64,000 nucleotides of DNA from Bradyrhizobium sp. 4 (GTDB lineage Bacteria > Pseudomonadota > Alphaproteobacteria > Rhizobiales > Xanthobacteraceae), in NCBI RefSeq assembly GCF_023100905.1, contig NZ_CP064686.1:7342001-7406000 (forward strand), read 5' to 3'. The position numbers were made by a program, and so were the translations under genes. Of the stretch, positions 16,273 through 25,244 are shown one piece after another (within the stretch, counting starts at the first letter, position 1; the number at the start of each line of letters is the position of its first letter). The notes under the pieces are model-generated. The model saw only the letters and a list, made by a program, of their open reading frames with translations. It had not been told where the DNA came from and searched no databases.

Positions 16273-17493
16273 TCAGCCCGGCGTGATGGTTACAGGCAGG
16301 CTGTCGAGCCCGCGCAGCGTGTTGTTGAAACGGCGCTGTGGCTCGCCCGTGATCTCGATCTTCGCGATCCGGCGGGCCAGAGCCGCGAGCATTGTCTCGC
16401 CTTCGAGCCGCGCGACCAGCTGGCCGACGCACATGTGAATACCTGAGCCATAGCCGACATGGCCCGACGTGCGGCGGGTGACGTCGTAGCTGTCCGGCTT
16501 GTCCCAGCGCCGCGGATCGCGATTGGCAGCCGCCAGGAACATCAACACCTTCTCGCCCTCACCGATGGTCGCGCCTGACAGATCGACCTCGCGCGTTGTC
16601 GTGCGGAAGAAGGTCTGCACCGGACTTTCAAAACGGACGGCCTCCTCGAAAGCGTTGCGCGCCAGCGTGAAATCGCCGCGCAAGCGCTGCCACTGCTCCG
16701 GGAAGCGCGCGAGACAGTAGACCGCTGCACCGATGCCGTTGACGGTGGTGTCGAGGCCCGCCGACAGCAGCGAACGCACCAGCAGCGGCGCTTCGGTCGC
16801 GGTGATGGCACCCTCGTCGACATGAGCGTGGATGCAGGCGCCGATGCCGCCGGGCGCGAGGTTGTCCCGCTGGCACTGCTCGGTAACATAGGCCTGGTGC
16901 GGCGCTGAGCGCGCGATCGCCTCGTTGCGCAACTGGTTCGGCGGGCCGAAGGCGTTGAACACCACGCTCGCATAGGGAATGAGATTCTCGCGTCCCTCAG
17001 GCTTCAGCCCGAGCGCATCCGGGAAGATCGACAGCGGATAGGCTTCGGCGAGGTCCGTAATGGCATCGAAGCTGCGCTTCTCCAGCAAAGCGTCCACACG
17101 CTCTTCCGCTGCCGCGGCAAAGCGGTCGCGGAGCCCCTTCATCACCGTCGGCGACAGCACCTTCGAGAGCACGGCGCGGGTGCGGGCGTGCGCGGGTGGA
17201 TCGGCTTCGAGGATCAGGCTTGGCGGCCGCCACGGCGTCTCCTTCTTGAAGTCGGACAGGCCGACGCCGCGGCTGGAGCAGAACGTCGCGGGATCATTCA
17301 GCACGGCATGGACCTCGGCATAGCGCGCCACGCCATAGACGTTCCACTTGTCGAGATAGACGACAGGTCCCGCCTCCCGCAGCAGCTCATGCGTGGGATA
17401 GGGATCGGCGAAAAAATTCATGTCGAAGGGATCGACGTCGAGATGCGGGACGGCCGACGAACCGCTGATTTCCGGGGAGCTGGAAGTGCTCAT
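16273..17493 (-). CDS. Cytochrome P450, CYP199A-like 4-methoxybenzoate demethylase
   Basis: This 406-residue soluble P450 has the I-helix SAGLDTT (T249/T250), the K-helix ESPVQTFFR ExxR motif, and the heme loop GYGSGIHMCVGQ with the ligand C355. Long stretches (YLDKWNVYGVARYAEVHAVL, FCSSRGVGLSDFKKE) match my memory of CYP199A2/CYP199A4 of Rhodopseudomonas palustris, which demethylate para-methoxybenzoate to 4-hydroxybenzoate. Residues that bind the benzoate carboxylate there appear here as R89, S92, R240 and S241, a constant shift of three positions. No ferredoxin or reductase gene is near, so redox partners must be encoded elsewhere. A MarR-type gene lies divergently. Confidence 0.9.
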   Translation of the reverse strand: MSTSSSPEISGSSAVPHLDVDPFDMNFFADPYPTHELLREAGPVVYLDKWNVYGVARYAEVHAVLNDPATFCSSRGVGLSDFKKETPWRPPSLILEADPPAHARTRAVLSKVLSPTVMKGLRDRFAAAAEERVDALLEKRSFDAITDLAEAYPLSIFPDALGLKPEGRENLIPYASVVFNAFGPPNQLRNEAIARSAPHQAYVTEQCQRDNLAPGGIGACIHAHVDEGAITATEAPLLVRSLLSAGLDTTVNGIGAAVYCLARFPEQWQRLRGDFTLARNAFEEAVRFESPVQTFFRTTTREVDLSGATIGEGEKVLMFLAAANRDPRRWDKPDSYDVTRRTSGHVGYGSGIHMCVGQLVARLEGETMLAALARRIAKIEITGEPQRRFNNTLRGLDSLPVTITPG

Positions 17494-17576
17494 GGAAGTC
17501 CTCCCTCATTTTGATCTTGTGAAAGGGCCGCGCTTACCTTTAGGTCTCCAGACACGCCGCGAGACAGAATCCCGAC

Positions 17577-18083
17577 ATGCCGCCGTCTTCGACCAGAGCC
17601 CGCCAAAAACCTGCGCCCGCCGAGACGGGACCGACGCTCGATCTCGACCGCTACGTCCCCGCGTTCATCACCTTCATCGCCAACAAGCTCTCGAACAGCG
17701 CCACCGCGTTCTATCAGCGAGAGTTCGGCGTCAACGTCACGGAATGGCGGATCATGTCGCTGCTGGCGATCGAGCCCGGCATTCCCGCCTCGCGCATCTG
17801 CCACGTCATCGGTTTCGACAAGGGCCCGGTGAGCCGGACGCTGGCTGGTCTGGAAAAGCGGGGGCTGATCTCGATCCGCACCGATCCCAACGACGGGCGC
17901 ACCCATTCGATCGCGCTGACGGCGAAGGGCCGCGCCATCCATGACAAGGTGATCGTCGCCGCATTCGAGCGCGAACGGCGCCTGTTGTCCTGCCTGGACA
18001 AGGACGAGCGCGAGGTGCTGATCGACCTGTTGCGCCGCCTGCACGAAAATCTCGGCGCGGTGACCGGCAGCACCGAGACCTGA
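17577..18083 (+). CDS. MarR-family transcriptional regulator
   Basis: This 168-residue protein has the MarR winged-helix core: EWRIMSLLAIEPGIPASRICHVIGFDKGPVSRTL-type helix-turn-helix and the wing D-x-R motif DPNDGRTHSIALT. The dimerising helices flank it at both ends. It is divergent from the CYP199A-like gene with an 83-base gap, the classic arrangement for an aromatic-acid-responsive repressor of the adjacent P450. The effector is not known; a benzoate or cinnamate derivative or its CoA ester is plausible. Confidence 0.88.
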   Translation: MPPSSTRARQKPAPAETGPTLDLDRYVPAFITFIANKLSNSATAFYQREFGVNVTEWRIMSLLAIEPGIPASRICHVIGFDKGPVSRTLAGLEKRGLISIRTDPNDGRTHSIALTAKGRAIHDKVIVAAFERERRLLSCLDKDEREVLIDLLRRLHENLGAVTGSTET

Positions 18084-18443
18084 CGGACCCCACCCCGGGC
18101 GCAGACCCCTGTCATATCCAGGCATGCGCGGGCGTTCGCCTGCGGCACCCTCTCTGCCGAGCATTGCTCCCTCCGAGATCCGACGCGACGGTTCCTTCCC
18201 GCCGTCATCCTTGTCTGGAACGGTTCGCACAAATTAGTTGCTCCGGCAACAAAAGAATCGTGCAGGATATTGCGGCAGGTTTGCTGGCCCAATGGCGAGC
18301 TGTTTCAGCCCCGTCATTGTGAGCGCGGCGAAGCAATCCAGACCGTCTCCGCGGCGGGATTCTGGATTGCTTCGCTGCGCTCGCAATGACGATGTGGAGG
18401 GAGCGCGCGTCGGTCGCCTAGCGCCGTCGTAGTCAGTGAATGC
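18084..18443. other. Intergenic region between marR and feruloyl-CoA synthase genes
   Basis: These 360 bases lie between convergent 3' ends. They hold the family A repeat (18313-18390) and a small hairpin GTTGC-TCCG-GCAAC at 18237-18250. I find no frame with a ribosome site that looks protein-coding. Confidence 0.5.
18313..18390. repeat. Palindromic repeat, family A, copy 2
   Basis: About 78 bases from GTCATTGTGAG to CTCGCAATGAC with inner arms around GAAGCAATCCAGA and TCTGGATTGCTTC. It is the shortest of the four family A copies and is placed between convergent genes. Confidence 0.83.
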
Positions 18444-20294
18444 CTACAGACCGATCCACTCGCCCGGCGCATCGTGATCCAACCGCGCCACCGCATCGGC
18501 GCGGCGCGTCAGCACCGCGCGCTGGTTGATGTAGCCCTTGTCGGTGATCTCGCCGCCGTCCACCGACGGCGGCTCGACGAGCAGCAGGGCGCGCGTGGCG
18601 TGGGCGGAGGAGTTGGCGCCGTGTTGCTTGAGTTGCGCCAGACCCTGCGCGATCGCGGCTCTGATCTTGTCATGCGCGAGCAATTCGTTCACGTTCGCGG
18701 TGTCGGGCAAGCCGGCATGCGCGCGGCACGCGGCGATGTTCGGGAACACCAGGAAACGCACCTCGTCGCCGCCATGGCCGGTGACGACGATGTCCTGCGC
18801 GAGCGGCGCCAGCGCGGCGATGCCGGCGAGGCGCAGCGTGCCGACGCTGACCCAAGTGCCGGAATTGAGCTTGAAGTCCTCCGCGACACGGCCATCGAAG
18901 AACAGGCCGCGCTCAGGCCGGTTCGCATCGGCGAACTTCACGGCATCACCAATGAGATAAAAGCCCTCGTCGTCAAACGCCTGCCTGGTCAGCTCCGGCG
19001 CCTTCCAATAGCCCGGCGTGACGTTGGGGCCGCGCACGCGCACCTCCAGCTTGTCGCCGGAGGTCACGAGTTTCAATTCGGTGCCGGGGATGGGCACGCC
19101 GATATTGCCCGAGCGCTCCGCGAGGAAATGGCAGTCGGTCGCCAGCGGCGACGTCTCGGTCGAGCCCCACGCCGAGACCATCGGCATCGCGCGGCCAACG
19201 GTCTTGACGGAGAGTTCTTCCAGCGCGTCCCAGAGATTCTGCGGCAGCGCAGCCCCTGCGTAGAACGCGAATTTCACCTCGCTGAAGAAGCGGCGACACA
19301 GCTCCTCGTCTGCGCGCAGCGCCGTGATCAACATGTCGAAGCCGCGCGGCACGTTGAAATAGACCGTCGGCATCACGCTTTTGAGATTGGCAAGGGACGT
19401 CGCAAACAGGCCGGGCGCCGGCTTGCCGCCGTCGATATAGAGCGAGCCGCCATTGCGCAGCACGAGATTGAAATTGTGGTTGGCGCCGAACGTATGGCTC
19501 CAGGGCAGCCAGTCGAGAATGACGAGATCCTCGCGCGCCTGTTCGAGAAAGGTCCACGTCTGGGCCTTGGCCTGCTGGCTGGAGGTCAGCATGCGCTGGG
19601 TGTTGATCACGGCTTTCGGCGTGCCGGTCGAGCCCGAGGTGAACAGGAATTTTGCGATGGTGTCCGGTGTGACAGCGGCGAAGGCTTTTGCGACGTCCGC
19701 AGTTTCTGGCGTCGCCGCAACGGCGCGGAAGGCGAGCGCATCGGCGTCGCTCGCATTGCCGCTGATGATCTGCGCATCGTGCAACGGCTTGATCGCGGCG
19801 AGCGCTGCCGCAAATGGCTTGGTCGCGGAGACATAGATCGCGCCGGGCTCGAGCAGAGTGATCATGCTCCTGAGCTTGTCAAAGTCCTTTGACATCAGCG
19901 AATAGGCTGGCGAGATCGCGGCCGAAGGCACGCCGACATGCTGGGCCGCGAGCGCAAGCAGCGCATGGTCGATACTGTTATCGGAGAGGATCACGAGCGG
20001 GCGTTCGGCGCTGAGTCCTTGCGCCAAAATCCACGACGCCGCCGCGCGGACTCTCCGCAAGGCACCCGCGTAGGTCACGGTGGCCCAGGGCATATCCGCG
20101 CTGTCTCGCTCCGCGAGGAAAGTCGCATCGGGCCTCTGCCGCGCCCATTGCTCCAGCCAGTCGCCGATGCAGCGCGCGCCATCGCGCAGCGGCTCGGGCG
20201 AGCGCAGCACGATGCTGCCGTCGGCGCGATGCTTGGCAACGGTTCTGGGTGTCGCGAACAGGCTCGCAGCATCACCGCGAGGGGCGGTTGTCAT
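18444..20294 (-). CDS. fcs: Feruloyl-CoA synthase
   Basis: This 616-residue ANL-superfamily ligase matches the usual length of feruloyl-CoA synthases. The P-loop-like motif is FLFTSGSTGTPKAVINTQ (about 213-230); the A5-type motif is SAWGSTETSPLATD; the hinge region is FFDGRVAEDFKLNSGTWVSV, distinctive of the Fcs branch. It activates ferulate, p-coumarate or caffeate with ATP and CoA. GAGGAGGA precedes the ATG. No enoyl-CoA hydratase/aldolase or vanillin dehydrogenase gene is adjacent, so the next steps must be encoded elsewhere. It is divergent from the allophanate hydrolase gene. Confidence 0.85.
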   Translation of the reverse strand: MTTAPRGDAASLFATPRTVAKHRADGSIVLRSPEPLRDGARCIGDWLEQWARQRPDATFLAERDSADMPWATVTYAGALRRVRAAASWILAQGLSAERPLVILSDNSIDHALLALAAQHVGVPSAAISPAYSLMSKDFDKLRSMITLLEPGAIYVSATKPFAAALAAIKPLHDAQIISGNASDADALAFRAVAATPETADVAKAFAAVTPDTIAKFLFTSGSTGTPKAVINTQRMLTSSQQAKAQTWTFLEQAREDLVILDWLPWSHTFGANHNFNLVLRNGGSLYIDGGKPAPGLFATSLANLKSVMPTVYFNVPRGFDMLITALRADEELCRRFFSEVKFAFYAGAALPQNLWDALEELSVKTVGRAMPMVSAWGSTETSPLATDCHFLAERSGNIGVPIPGTELKLVTSGDKLEVRVRGPNVTPGYWKAPELTRQAFDDEGFYLIGDAVKFADANRPERGLFFDGRVAEDFKLNSGTWVSVGTLRLAGIAALAPLAQDIVVTGHGGDEVRFLVFPNIAACRAHAGLPDTANVNELLAHDKIRAAIAQGLAQLKQHGANSSAHATRALLLVEPPSVDGGEITDKGYINQRAVLTRRADAVARLDHDAPGEWIGL

Positions 20295-20412
20295 GGTTTC
20301 CTCCTCGCCCGGAAGCCGGGATCGGCCGCAGCCTCGTCGCGGACCGCGTTGGCCATAATGTTGGGCATGTCAATTGTTGGGGCGCAAGCTCAGGCCCGTT
20401 GAGCTGCCCATT

Positions 20413-20424
20413 ATTTGCGCAAAT
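20413..20424. promoter_or_regulatory. Palindrome in the fcs-atzF divergent promoter region
   Basis: ATTTGCGCAAAT is a perfect 12-base palindrome in the 296-base region between the two divergent starts (20294 and 20591). It could be an operator for either gene. No regulator is assigned. Confidence 0.35.
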
Positions 20425-20590
20425 GCTCGTAACAGGGCGCTGACACGAAGCTCCGCCAGCGCTCGAAATATCCCACAAGCCTCTGATCTCTCGGTAATAT
20501 CCGCAGCACTTGTCCTGCCCGAATTCTGTACACAATGGCACATCGCTTGCTTCGATCGGGGTGAAGAGACGTAGCCGGAGATTTGTCGCC

Positions 20591-22408
20591 ATGAAGGCTG
20601 AAATGGGGGCTGAGCAGCCTGAAACGATCGCCGCGATCGTGGCCGCGCATCGCGCGGGCACGCTCACACCGGCGCAGACGGTCGCACGCACCTATCAGCG
20701 CATCCGCGACCACAATGATCCCGCCGTCTTCATCAGCCTGCGCGACGAAAAGGACGCGATCGCCGAGGCCGAGAAGCTCGCCACCAAGGAGGCCGCCAGC
20801 CTGCGGCTCTATGGCGTGCCGGTGGTGGTGAAGGACAATATCGACGCGCTGGGATTTCCGACCACCGCGGCGTGCCCGGCCTTCTCGTACATCCCGACAC
20901 ACGATTCGACCGCGGTTGCGCGGCTGCGCGCCGCCGGCGCGATCATCATCGGCAAGACCAATCTCGACCAGTTCGCGACCGGCCTTGTCGGCGTGCGCTC
21001 GCCCTACGGCATCCCCAGGAATGCGATCCGCGATGACCTCATTCCCGGCGGATCAAGCTCGGGATCGGCCGCCGCCGTCGGCGCCGGGCTGGTGCCACTG
21101 TCGTTAGGTACCGACACCGCCGGCAGCGGCCGCGTGCCGGCGATGCTCAACAACATCGTCGGTCTCAAGCCGAGCCTCGGCATGATTTCGACCGCTGGCC
21201 TGGTGCCGGCGTGCCGGACGCTCGACTGTATCTCGGTGTTCGCCCTGACCGTGGACGACGCCGCGCTGGCGCTCTCCGTGATGGCAGGTCCCGATCAGGC
21301 CGATCCGTTCTCGCGCGACCGGCCGCTTGGCGCGATCACCCCGCTTCCGGCAAACCTGCGCCTGGGCGTGCCGCGCAGCGGACAGTTGATCTTCTTCGGC
21401 GACAAGAAGGCGGAAGCGGCTTACGCCGAGGCGCTGAAGCGCTGGACCGCGCTTGGGGCAACGCTCGTCGAATTCGACCTCGAGCCGTTCTATGAGACGG
21501 CCCGACTGCTCTACGAGGGACCGTGGGTCACGGAGCGGTATCTCGTGATCCGCGACCTGCTGGCATCCGCGCCGGATGCCATCCATCCCGTGACGCGCGA
21601 GATCACCGCGGCCGGTGCGCGGCTGACTGCGGCGGACACCTTCTCCGCGCTCTATCGTCTGCAGGGCCTGCGCAAGATCGCCGAACGCACCTTCACCAAT
21701 ATCGACGCGCTGGTGCTGCCGACGGCGCCGACGGCCTATACGACCGCGCAGGTGCTGGCCAATCCGGTCGAGCTCAACAGCCGGCTCGGCACCTATACCA
21801 ATTTTGTCAATCTGCTCGACCTCTGCGGTCTCGCGCTGCCGGCGGCGATGCGCGCCGACGGCGTTCCGTTCGGCATCACAATTCTTGCACCCACCGGCCA
21901 CGACGCGCTGCTCGCGAGCATCGGCCGCGTGTTCCATGCCGATACCAAACTGACGCTTGGCGCAAAGGGCGCGGCACAACCCGCGCTGGCGCCGCTTGCC
22001 GCTGATAGCAGCGACGAGATTCCCATCGCCGTAGTCGGCGCGCATCTGTCCGGCATGGTGCTGAACAGCGAGTTGAAAGCCCTGAACGGCCAGCTGATCG
22101 AGGCGACCAGGACCGCGGCAGACTACAAGCTCTACGCATTGAAGACCACGCCGCCGAAACCGGGCATGCTGCGCGTCGAGGCCGGCAAGGGCGCGTCGAT
22201 CGAGCTGGAGATCTGGTCGCTGTCGTCGTCCGCCTTCGGCAAGTTCGTCAACGCGATTCCCGCGCCGATGGCGATCGGCACCGTGCGGCTGGCGGATGGC
22301 CGCAGCGTGAAGGGATTTCTCGTCGAGCCCGAGGTGCTGGGCGAGGCTCGCGACATCACCGCGTATGGCGGCTGGCGGAAGTATATGGCGGACGCTGCGA
22401 CAGCGTAG
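20591..22408 (+). CDS. atzF: Allophanate hydrolase (AtzF-like)
   Basis: This 605-residue protein hydrolyses allophanate to ammonia and CO2. The N-terminal amidase domain carries the Ser-cisSer-Lys triad: K81 (VVVKDNID), the S155-S157 region in GGSSSGSAAAV, and S179 in DTAGSGRVPA. The last 130 residues (from about 472, IPIAVVGAHLSGMVLN) form the allophanate-hydrolase C-terminal domain, which ends near ITAYGGWRKYM. The size and domain order match AtzF. The ATG at 20591 is chosen because the added N-terminus of longer versions is not domain-like. It lies convergent to the atzG-E-H-like operon, which should produce its substrate. Confidence 0.9.
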   Translation: MKAEMGAEQPETIAAIVAAHRAGTLTPAQTVARTYQRIRDHNDPAVFISLRDEKDAIAEAEKLATKEAASLRLYGVPVVVKDNIDALGFPTTAACPAFSYIPTHDSTAVARLRAAGAIIIGKTNLDQFATGLVGVRSPYGIPRNAIRDDLIPGGSSSGSAAAVGAGLVPLSLGTDTAGSGRVPAMLNNIVGLKPSLGMISTAGLVPACRTLDCISVFALTVDDAALALSVMAGPDQADPFSRDRPLGAITPLPANLRLGVPRSGQLIFFGDKKAEAAYAEALKRWTALGATLVEFDLEPFYETARLLYEGPWVTERYLVIRDLLASAPDAIHPVTREITAAGARLTAADTFSALYRLQGLRKIAERTFTNIDALVLPTAPTAYTTAQVLANPVELNSRLGTYTNFVNLLDLCGLALPAAMRADGVPFGITILAPTGHDALLASIGRVFHADTKLTLGAKGAAQPALAPLAADSSDEIPIAVVGAHLSGMVLNSELKALNGQLIEATRTAADYKLYALKTTPPKPGMLRVEAGKGASIELEIWSLSSSAFGKFVNAIPAPMAIGTVRLADGRSVKGFLVEPEVLGEARDITAYGGWRKYMADAATA

Positions 22409-22413
22409 GTCTC

Positions 22414-22502
22414 CTAGGCTGGGCAAAGCGAAGCGTGCCCACCATCACCGTCAGCTTGGGTAGATGGTGGGCACGGCGCTTTGCGCCTTTGCCAACCCTA
22501 CG
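22414..22502. repeat. Palindromic repeat, family F, between convergent genes
   Basis: The left half GGGCAAAGCGAAGCGTGCCC plus ACCATC mirrors GATGGTGGGCACGG plus GCTTTGCGCCTTTGCC on the right. It fills nearly the whole space between the atzF stop (22408) and the GntR gene stop (22520). No second copy is seen in the window. Confidence 0.7.
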
Positions 22503-22519
22503 GCACCGTGCGCGCGGCC

Positions 22520-23242
22520 CTAAACCGACACCGCGTAGATCTCGTACTCCCCGCGCACCAGCTCGATATGCGCACGCATCGCGGCGGCGGCGCCCTGCTT
22601 GTCGCCGCGCATGATGGCGACGACGACGCGATCGTGTTCCGCTTGCGACTTGGCGAGACGTCCGAGATTGCGGAACTGGGCGCGGCGGAACGGCTGCACG
22701 CGCACGCGCGTCGCCAGCGTGATCTCGGCGATGTAGCCGTTCTGCGATCCCGCATAGATCGCATTGTGGAAGCGCTCGTTGACCTCGTGGAAGCGATCGG
22801 GGTTGCCGGCGTAGCTCAACACCCGCAGCTCTTCGTGGATGGCTTCCAGACCGTGACGCTCGGCGGCTGACATGCGTTCGGCGGCAAGGCCCGCGCACAG
22901 CGCTTCCAGCTCCGCCATCGCCTCGAACATGCCCGTCAGCCGTTCGAACGAGGGCTGCGCCACCACCGCGCCGCGATGGGCGCGCGCTTCGACCAGGCCG
23001 CTTGCCACGAGCTGGCGCAGTGCTTCCCGCACCGGCGTGCGCGAAACGCTGAAGCGGCGCGCGATGTCGGTCTCGTCAAGCGGCGCGCCAGGCGGCAAAG
23101 CTCCGCGCACGATCTCGTCGGCGAGCTGCAGGCGCAGCTCCTCGGCGCGCGTGACCTTGTGCGCTGATGGCGACGCCCGGTCGACACGCGGCACCGCCGG
23201 TTCGGCCGGCAGCGCTCCGGGCGGAAGATCGTCAAGCGTCAT
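22520..23242 (-). CDS. GntR-family (FadR/FCD) transcriptional regulator
   Basis: This 240-residue protein has an N-terminal winged helix-turn-helix (ETDIARRFSVSRTPVREALRQL, about residues 55-77) and a C-terminal FCD ligand domain with metal-type residues in FHEVNERFHNAIY and EHDRVVVAI. The ATG at 23242 leaves a four-base gap after the atzH-like stop; an ATG at 23281 would overlap that gene and lacks a ribosome site. It is the last gene of the transporter-atzGEH operon and probably controls it in response to the substrate or an intermediate (inference). Confidence 0.88.
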   Translation of the reverse strand: MTLDDLPPGALPAEPAVPRVDRASPSAHKVTRAEELRLQLADEIVRGALPPGAPLDETDIARRFSVSRTPVREALRQLVASGLVEARAHRGAVVAQPSFERLTGMFEAMAELEALCAGLAAERMSAAERHGLEAIHEELRVLSYAGNPDRFHEVNERFHNAIYAGSQNGYIAEITLATRVRVQPFRRAQFRNLGRLAKSQAEHDRVVVAIMRGDKQGAAAAMRAHIELVRGEYEIYAVSV

Positions 23243-23246
23243 ACGG

Positions 23247-23639
23247 TCAGGTCTCTTTCGACTCGTCGATGATGCTGACATGGGCGGCGACGACGCGCCA
23301 GCCCTCCGGGAATTTTACCCAGGTCTGCATCTGCCGGCCGACCTTACCCGGCATCGTGTCGCGATAGAACAGGGTGGAGGCGACCGCGGTGTCGCGGCCA
23401 TAGCTGGTGATCACGGTTTTCGCGGTGCGGCGATTGAGGCCGACCGGCGAGCGCCCGGCGCGAAAGCCGGAGATCGCTTCATAGCCGTAGAGGTTCTCGC
23501 CGATGCCATAGCGCAGCGTGCGGGGATCGTTGCGGAAGAGCTCGCCGAGCACCGCGACGTCGTTGGTGATCAGGGCCTGCTCATAACGCTCGAACGCGGC
23601 TTTGACGTCCGCGATCACGTCAGGGAGATCGATCTCCAT
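23247..23639 (-). CDS. atzH: AtzH/HpxZ-like protein (DUF3225, NTF2 fold)
   Basis: This 130-residue protein (start MEIDLPDVIADVKAAFERYE) contains LYGYEAISGFRAGRSPVGLN and WVKFPEGWRVVAAHVSIID, typical of the DUF3225 family. In Pseudomonas sp. ADP the family member AtzH is reported as the amidase that converts 1,3-dicarboxyurea to allophanate; the relative HpxZ belongs to oxalurate catabolism. One base separates it from the atzE-like gene upstream, showing tight coupling. The pairing with AtzE- and AtzG-like proteins and a nearby AtzF favours the dicarboxyurea role, but the oxalurate alternative cannot be excluded. Confidence 0.85.
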   Translation of the reverse strand: MEIDLPDVIADVKAAFERYEQALITNDVAVLGELFRNDPRTLRYGIGENLYGYEAISGFRAGRSPVGLNRRTAKTVITSYGRDTAVASTLFYRDTMPGKVGRQMQTWVKFPEGWRVVAAHVSIIDESKET

Positions 23640-23640
23640 C

Positions 23641-25038
23641 TCAAAATCCTTTTGGGCTGGGCGCGGCGGCGACGCCCATCTTCTCCAACGCGTACGCGAC
23701 GCGCAACGCGATGTCCTCGCGCCAGGGCGCGGCGATGATCTGCACGCCGATCGGCAACGGTTCGAGCGGCACCGGCACGGCGACGACCGGGAGGCCGATG
23801 AATGAGATCGGCTGGGTGTGGAGGCCGATATTGGCACGCACCGGCAGCTCGACGCCACCGAGATGGAAATTGACCTGGCCGAGCTTCGGCGCGGTGCATG
23901 GCGTCGCCGGTGCAATCAGCACGTCGACGGATTTGAAAATCTCCGCGAATTGCGTGCGATACCAGCGGCGGAATTTTTGCGCGCGGTCGACCAGCGGCGC
24001 CGGCACCATGGCGCCCGCGATCAGCCGGTCGCGCACGGCGGGATCGAAATCGTTCGGTCGCTTGCGCAGCCGATCGAGATGCAGCGAGGCGCCTTCTGTG
24101 GTGGTGATGACATAGGCCGCCGCGCGGGCACGCGCGGCTTCCGGCACGTCCACCACGCGCGTGGCGCCCAGCGCCTTGGCGACGCGGCTGACGGCTTCGA
24201 CGGCTTCCGGAAACAAATTGGTTTGGAAGTAGCCGCCGGCGATCGCGATGCGCAGGTCCGAAACCGGATTGGCGAGCAGCGGCAGCGTCGGCTCCAGACC
24301 ACGTGTGGTGGTGCAGGCGGCGTCGTCCGCATCCGGCCCCTGCATGGCGTCATAGGCCAGCGCGAGATCGGTGACGGAGCGCGCGAACGGGCCGAGATGA
24401 TCGAGGCTCGCGACGAACGGGAACGAACGCGCACGCGAGAGCCGGCCATAAGTCGGCTTCAGGCCGAAGATGCCGCAGAACGAGGACGGCACGCGGATCG
24501 AACCGTTGGTGTCGGAGCCGAGCGCGATCGGCACCAGCGCGCCGCCCACGGCGCTGCCCGAGCCGCCGGAGGAGCCGCCGCTCATCCGCGTGGTGTCATG
24601 CGGATTGCGCGAGGGACCGTCATGAACGTTCTCCCCGGTGAAGTCATAGGCGTATTCGCCCATGTTGAGCGCGCCGACCAGCACGGCGCCGGCCGCTTCC
24701 ATCCGCTCGATCAGCGTGGCATCGCGCGTGGCGGGCACGCGGTCTCGGTTGATCTTCGAGCCTGCGCGCGTGGCGAGGCCTGCGACGTCGAACAAATTCT
24801 TGACCGCGAAGGGCACGCCGGCCAATGGGCCGACGGCCTTGCCGGCGGCGATATCGGCATCGATCGCGCGCGCTTTGGCACGGGCGCGATCGGCGGTGAT
24901 GTCGGTAAAGGCGTTGAGGATGGTGTCGTGCTGCTTGATGCGCGCAAGCGCGGCTTCGGTCGCATCGAGCGCGGACATCTTGCGGCCCGCAACCGCGCTT
25001 GCGATCTCGGAGGCCGTCATCTCTGGCTTGGTCGTCAT
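23641..25038 (-). CDS. atzE: AtzE-family amidohydrolase
   Basis: This 465-residue amidase-signature enzyme has K80 (PFAVKNLFD), the cis-serine region MSGGSSGGSGSAV (152-164) and nucleophile S180 in GSDTNGSIR. AtzE of the cyanuric-acid pathway deaminates 1-carboxybiuret and needs the small subunit AtzG, whose homologue lies seven bases upstream here. The close relative HpxY acts on oxalurate derivatives. I take the ATG at 25038; longer versions run into the upstream gene. The atzG-atzE-atzH order is the same as in the atzDGEHF operon, without atzD. Confidence 0.87.
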   Translation of the reverse strand: MTTKPEMTASEIASAVAGRKMSALDATEAALARIKQHDTILNAFTDITADRARAKARAIDADIAAGKAVGPLAGVPFAVKNLFDVAGLATRAGSKINRDRVPATRDATLIERMEAAGAVLVGALNMGEYAYDFTGENVHDGPSRNPHDTTRMSGGSSGGSGSAVGGALVPIALGSDTNGSIRVPSSFCGIFGLKPTYGRLSRARSFPFVASLDHLGPFARSVTDLALAYDAMQGPDADDAACTTTRGLEPTLPLLANPVSDLRIAIAGGYFQTNLFPEAVEAVSRVAKALGATRVVDVPEAARARAAAYVITTTEGASLHLDRLRKRPNDFDPAVRDRLIAGAMVPAPLVDRAQKFRRWYRTQFAEIFKSVDVLIAPATPCTAPKLGQVNFHLGGVELPVRANIGLHTQPISFIGLPVVAVPVPLEPLPIGVQIIAAPWREDIALRVAYALEKMGVAAAPSPKGF

Positions 25039-25045
25039 GGCGGCG

Positions 25046-25225
25046 TCAGACCGTGAACACGGGCGCTGGCTCGGTCTCGTCCGGCAGCGCGAATTCGTCG
25101 ACGAGGCGGCCGAGCCGCAGCGAGACCTCAAGATTGGCGCGTATGGACGACCTCCATGCTTCCTCGACGGGCAACGCCAACGCTTTGGTGACAGCGTCGA
25201 TATAATCGTCCAGCGGTTCGGCCAT
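25046..25225 (-). CDS. atzG: AtzG-like small subunit (DUF4089)
   Basis: This 59-residue protein starts MAEPLDDYIDAVTKALALPV and contains EEAWRSSIRANLEVSLRLGRLVDEFALP, the helical DUF4089 core. AtzG homologues bind and stabilise the amidase AtzE as a GatC-like partner. GGGAG precedes the ATG at 25225; a TTG five codons earlier is possible. It lies 19 bases after the ABC ATPase gene and seven before atzE. Confidence 0.85.
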   Translation of the reverse strand: MAEPLDDYIDAVTKALALPVEEAWRSSIRANLEVSLRLGRLVDEFALPDETEPAPVFTV

Positions 25226-25244
25226 CACGCTCCCAAACAAGCTC

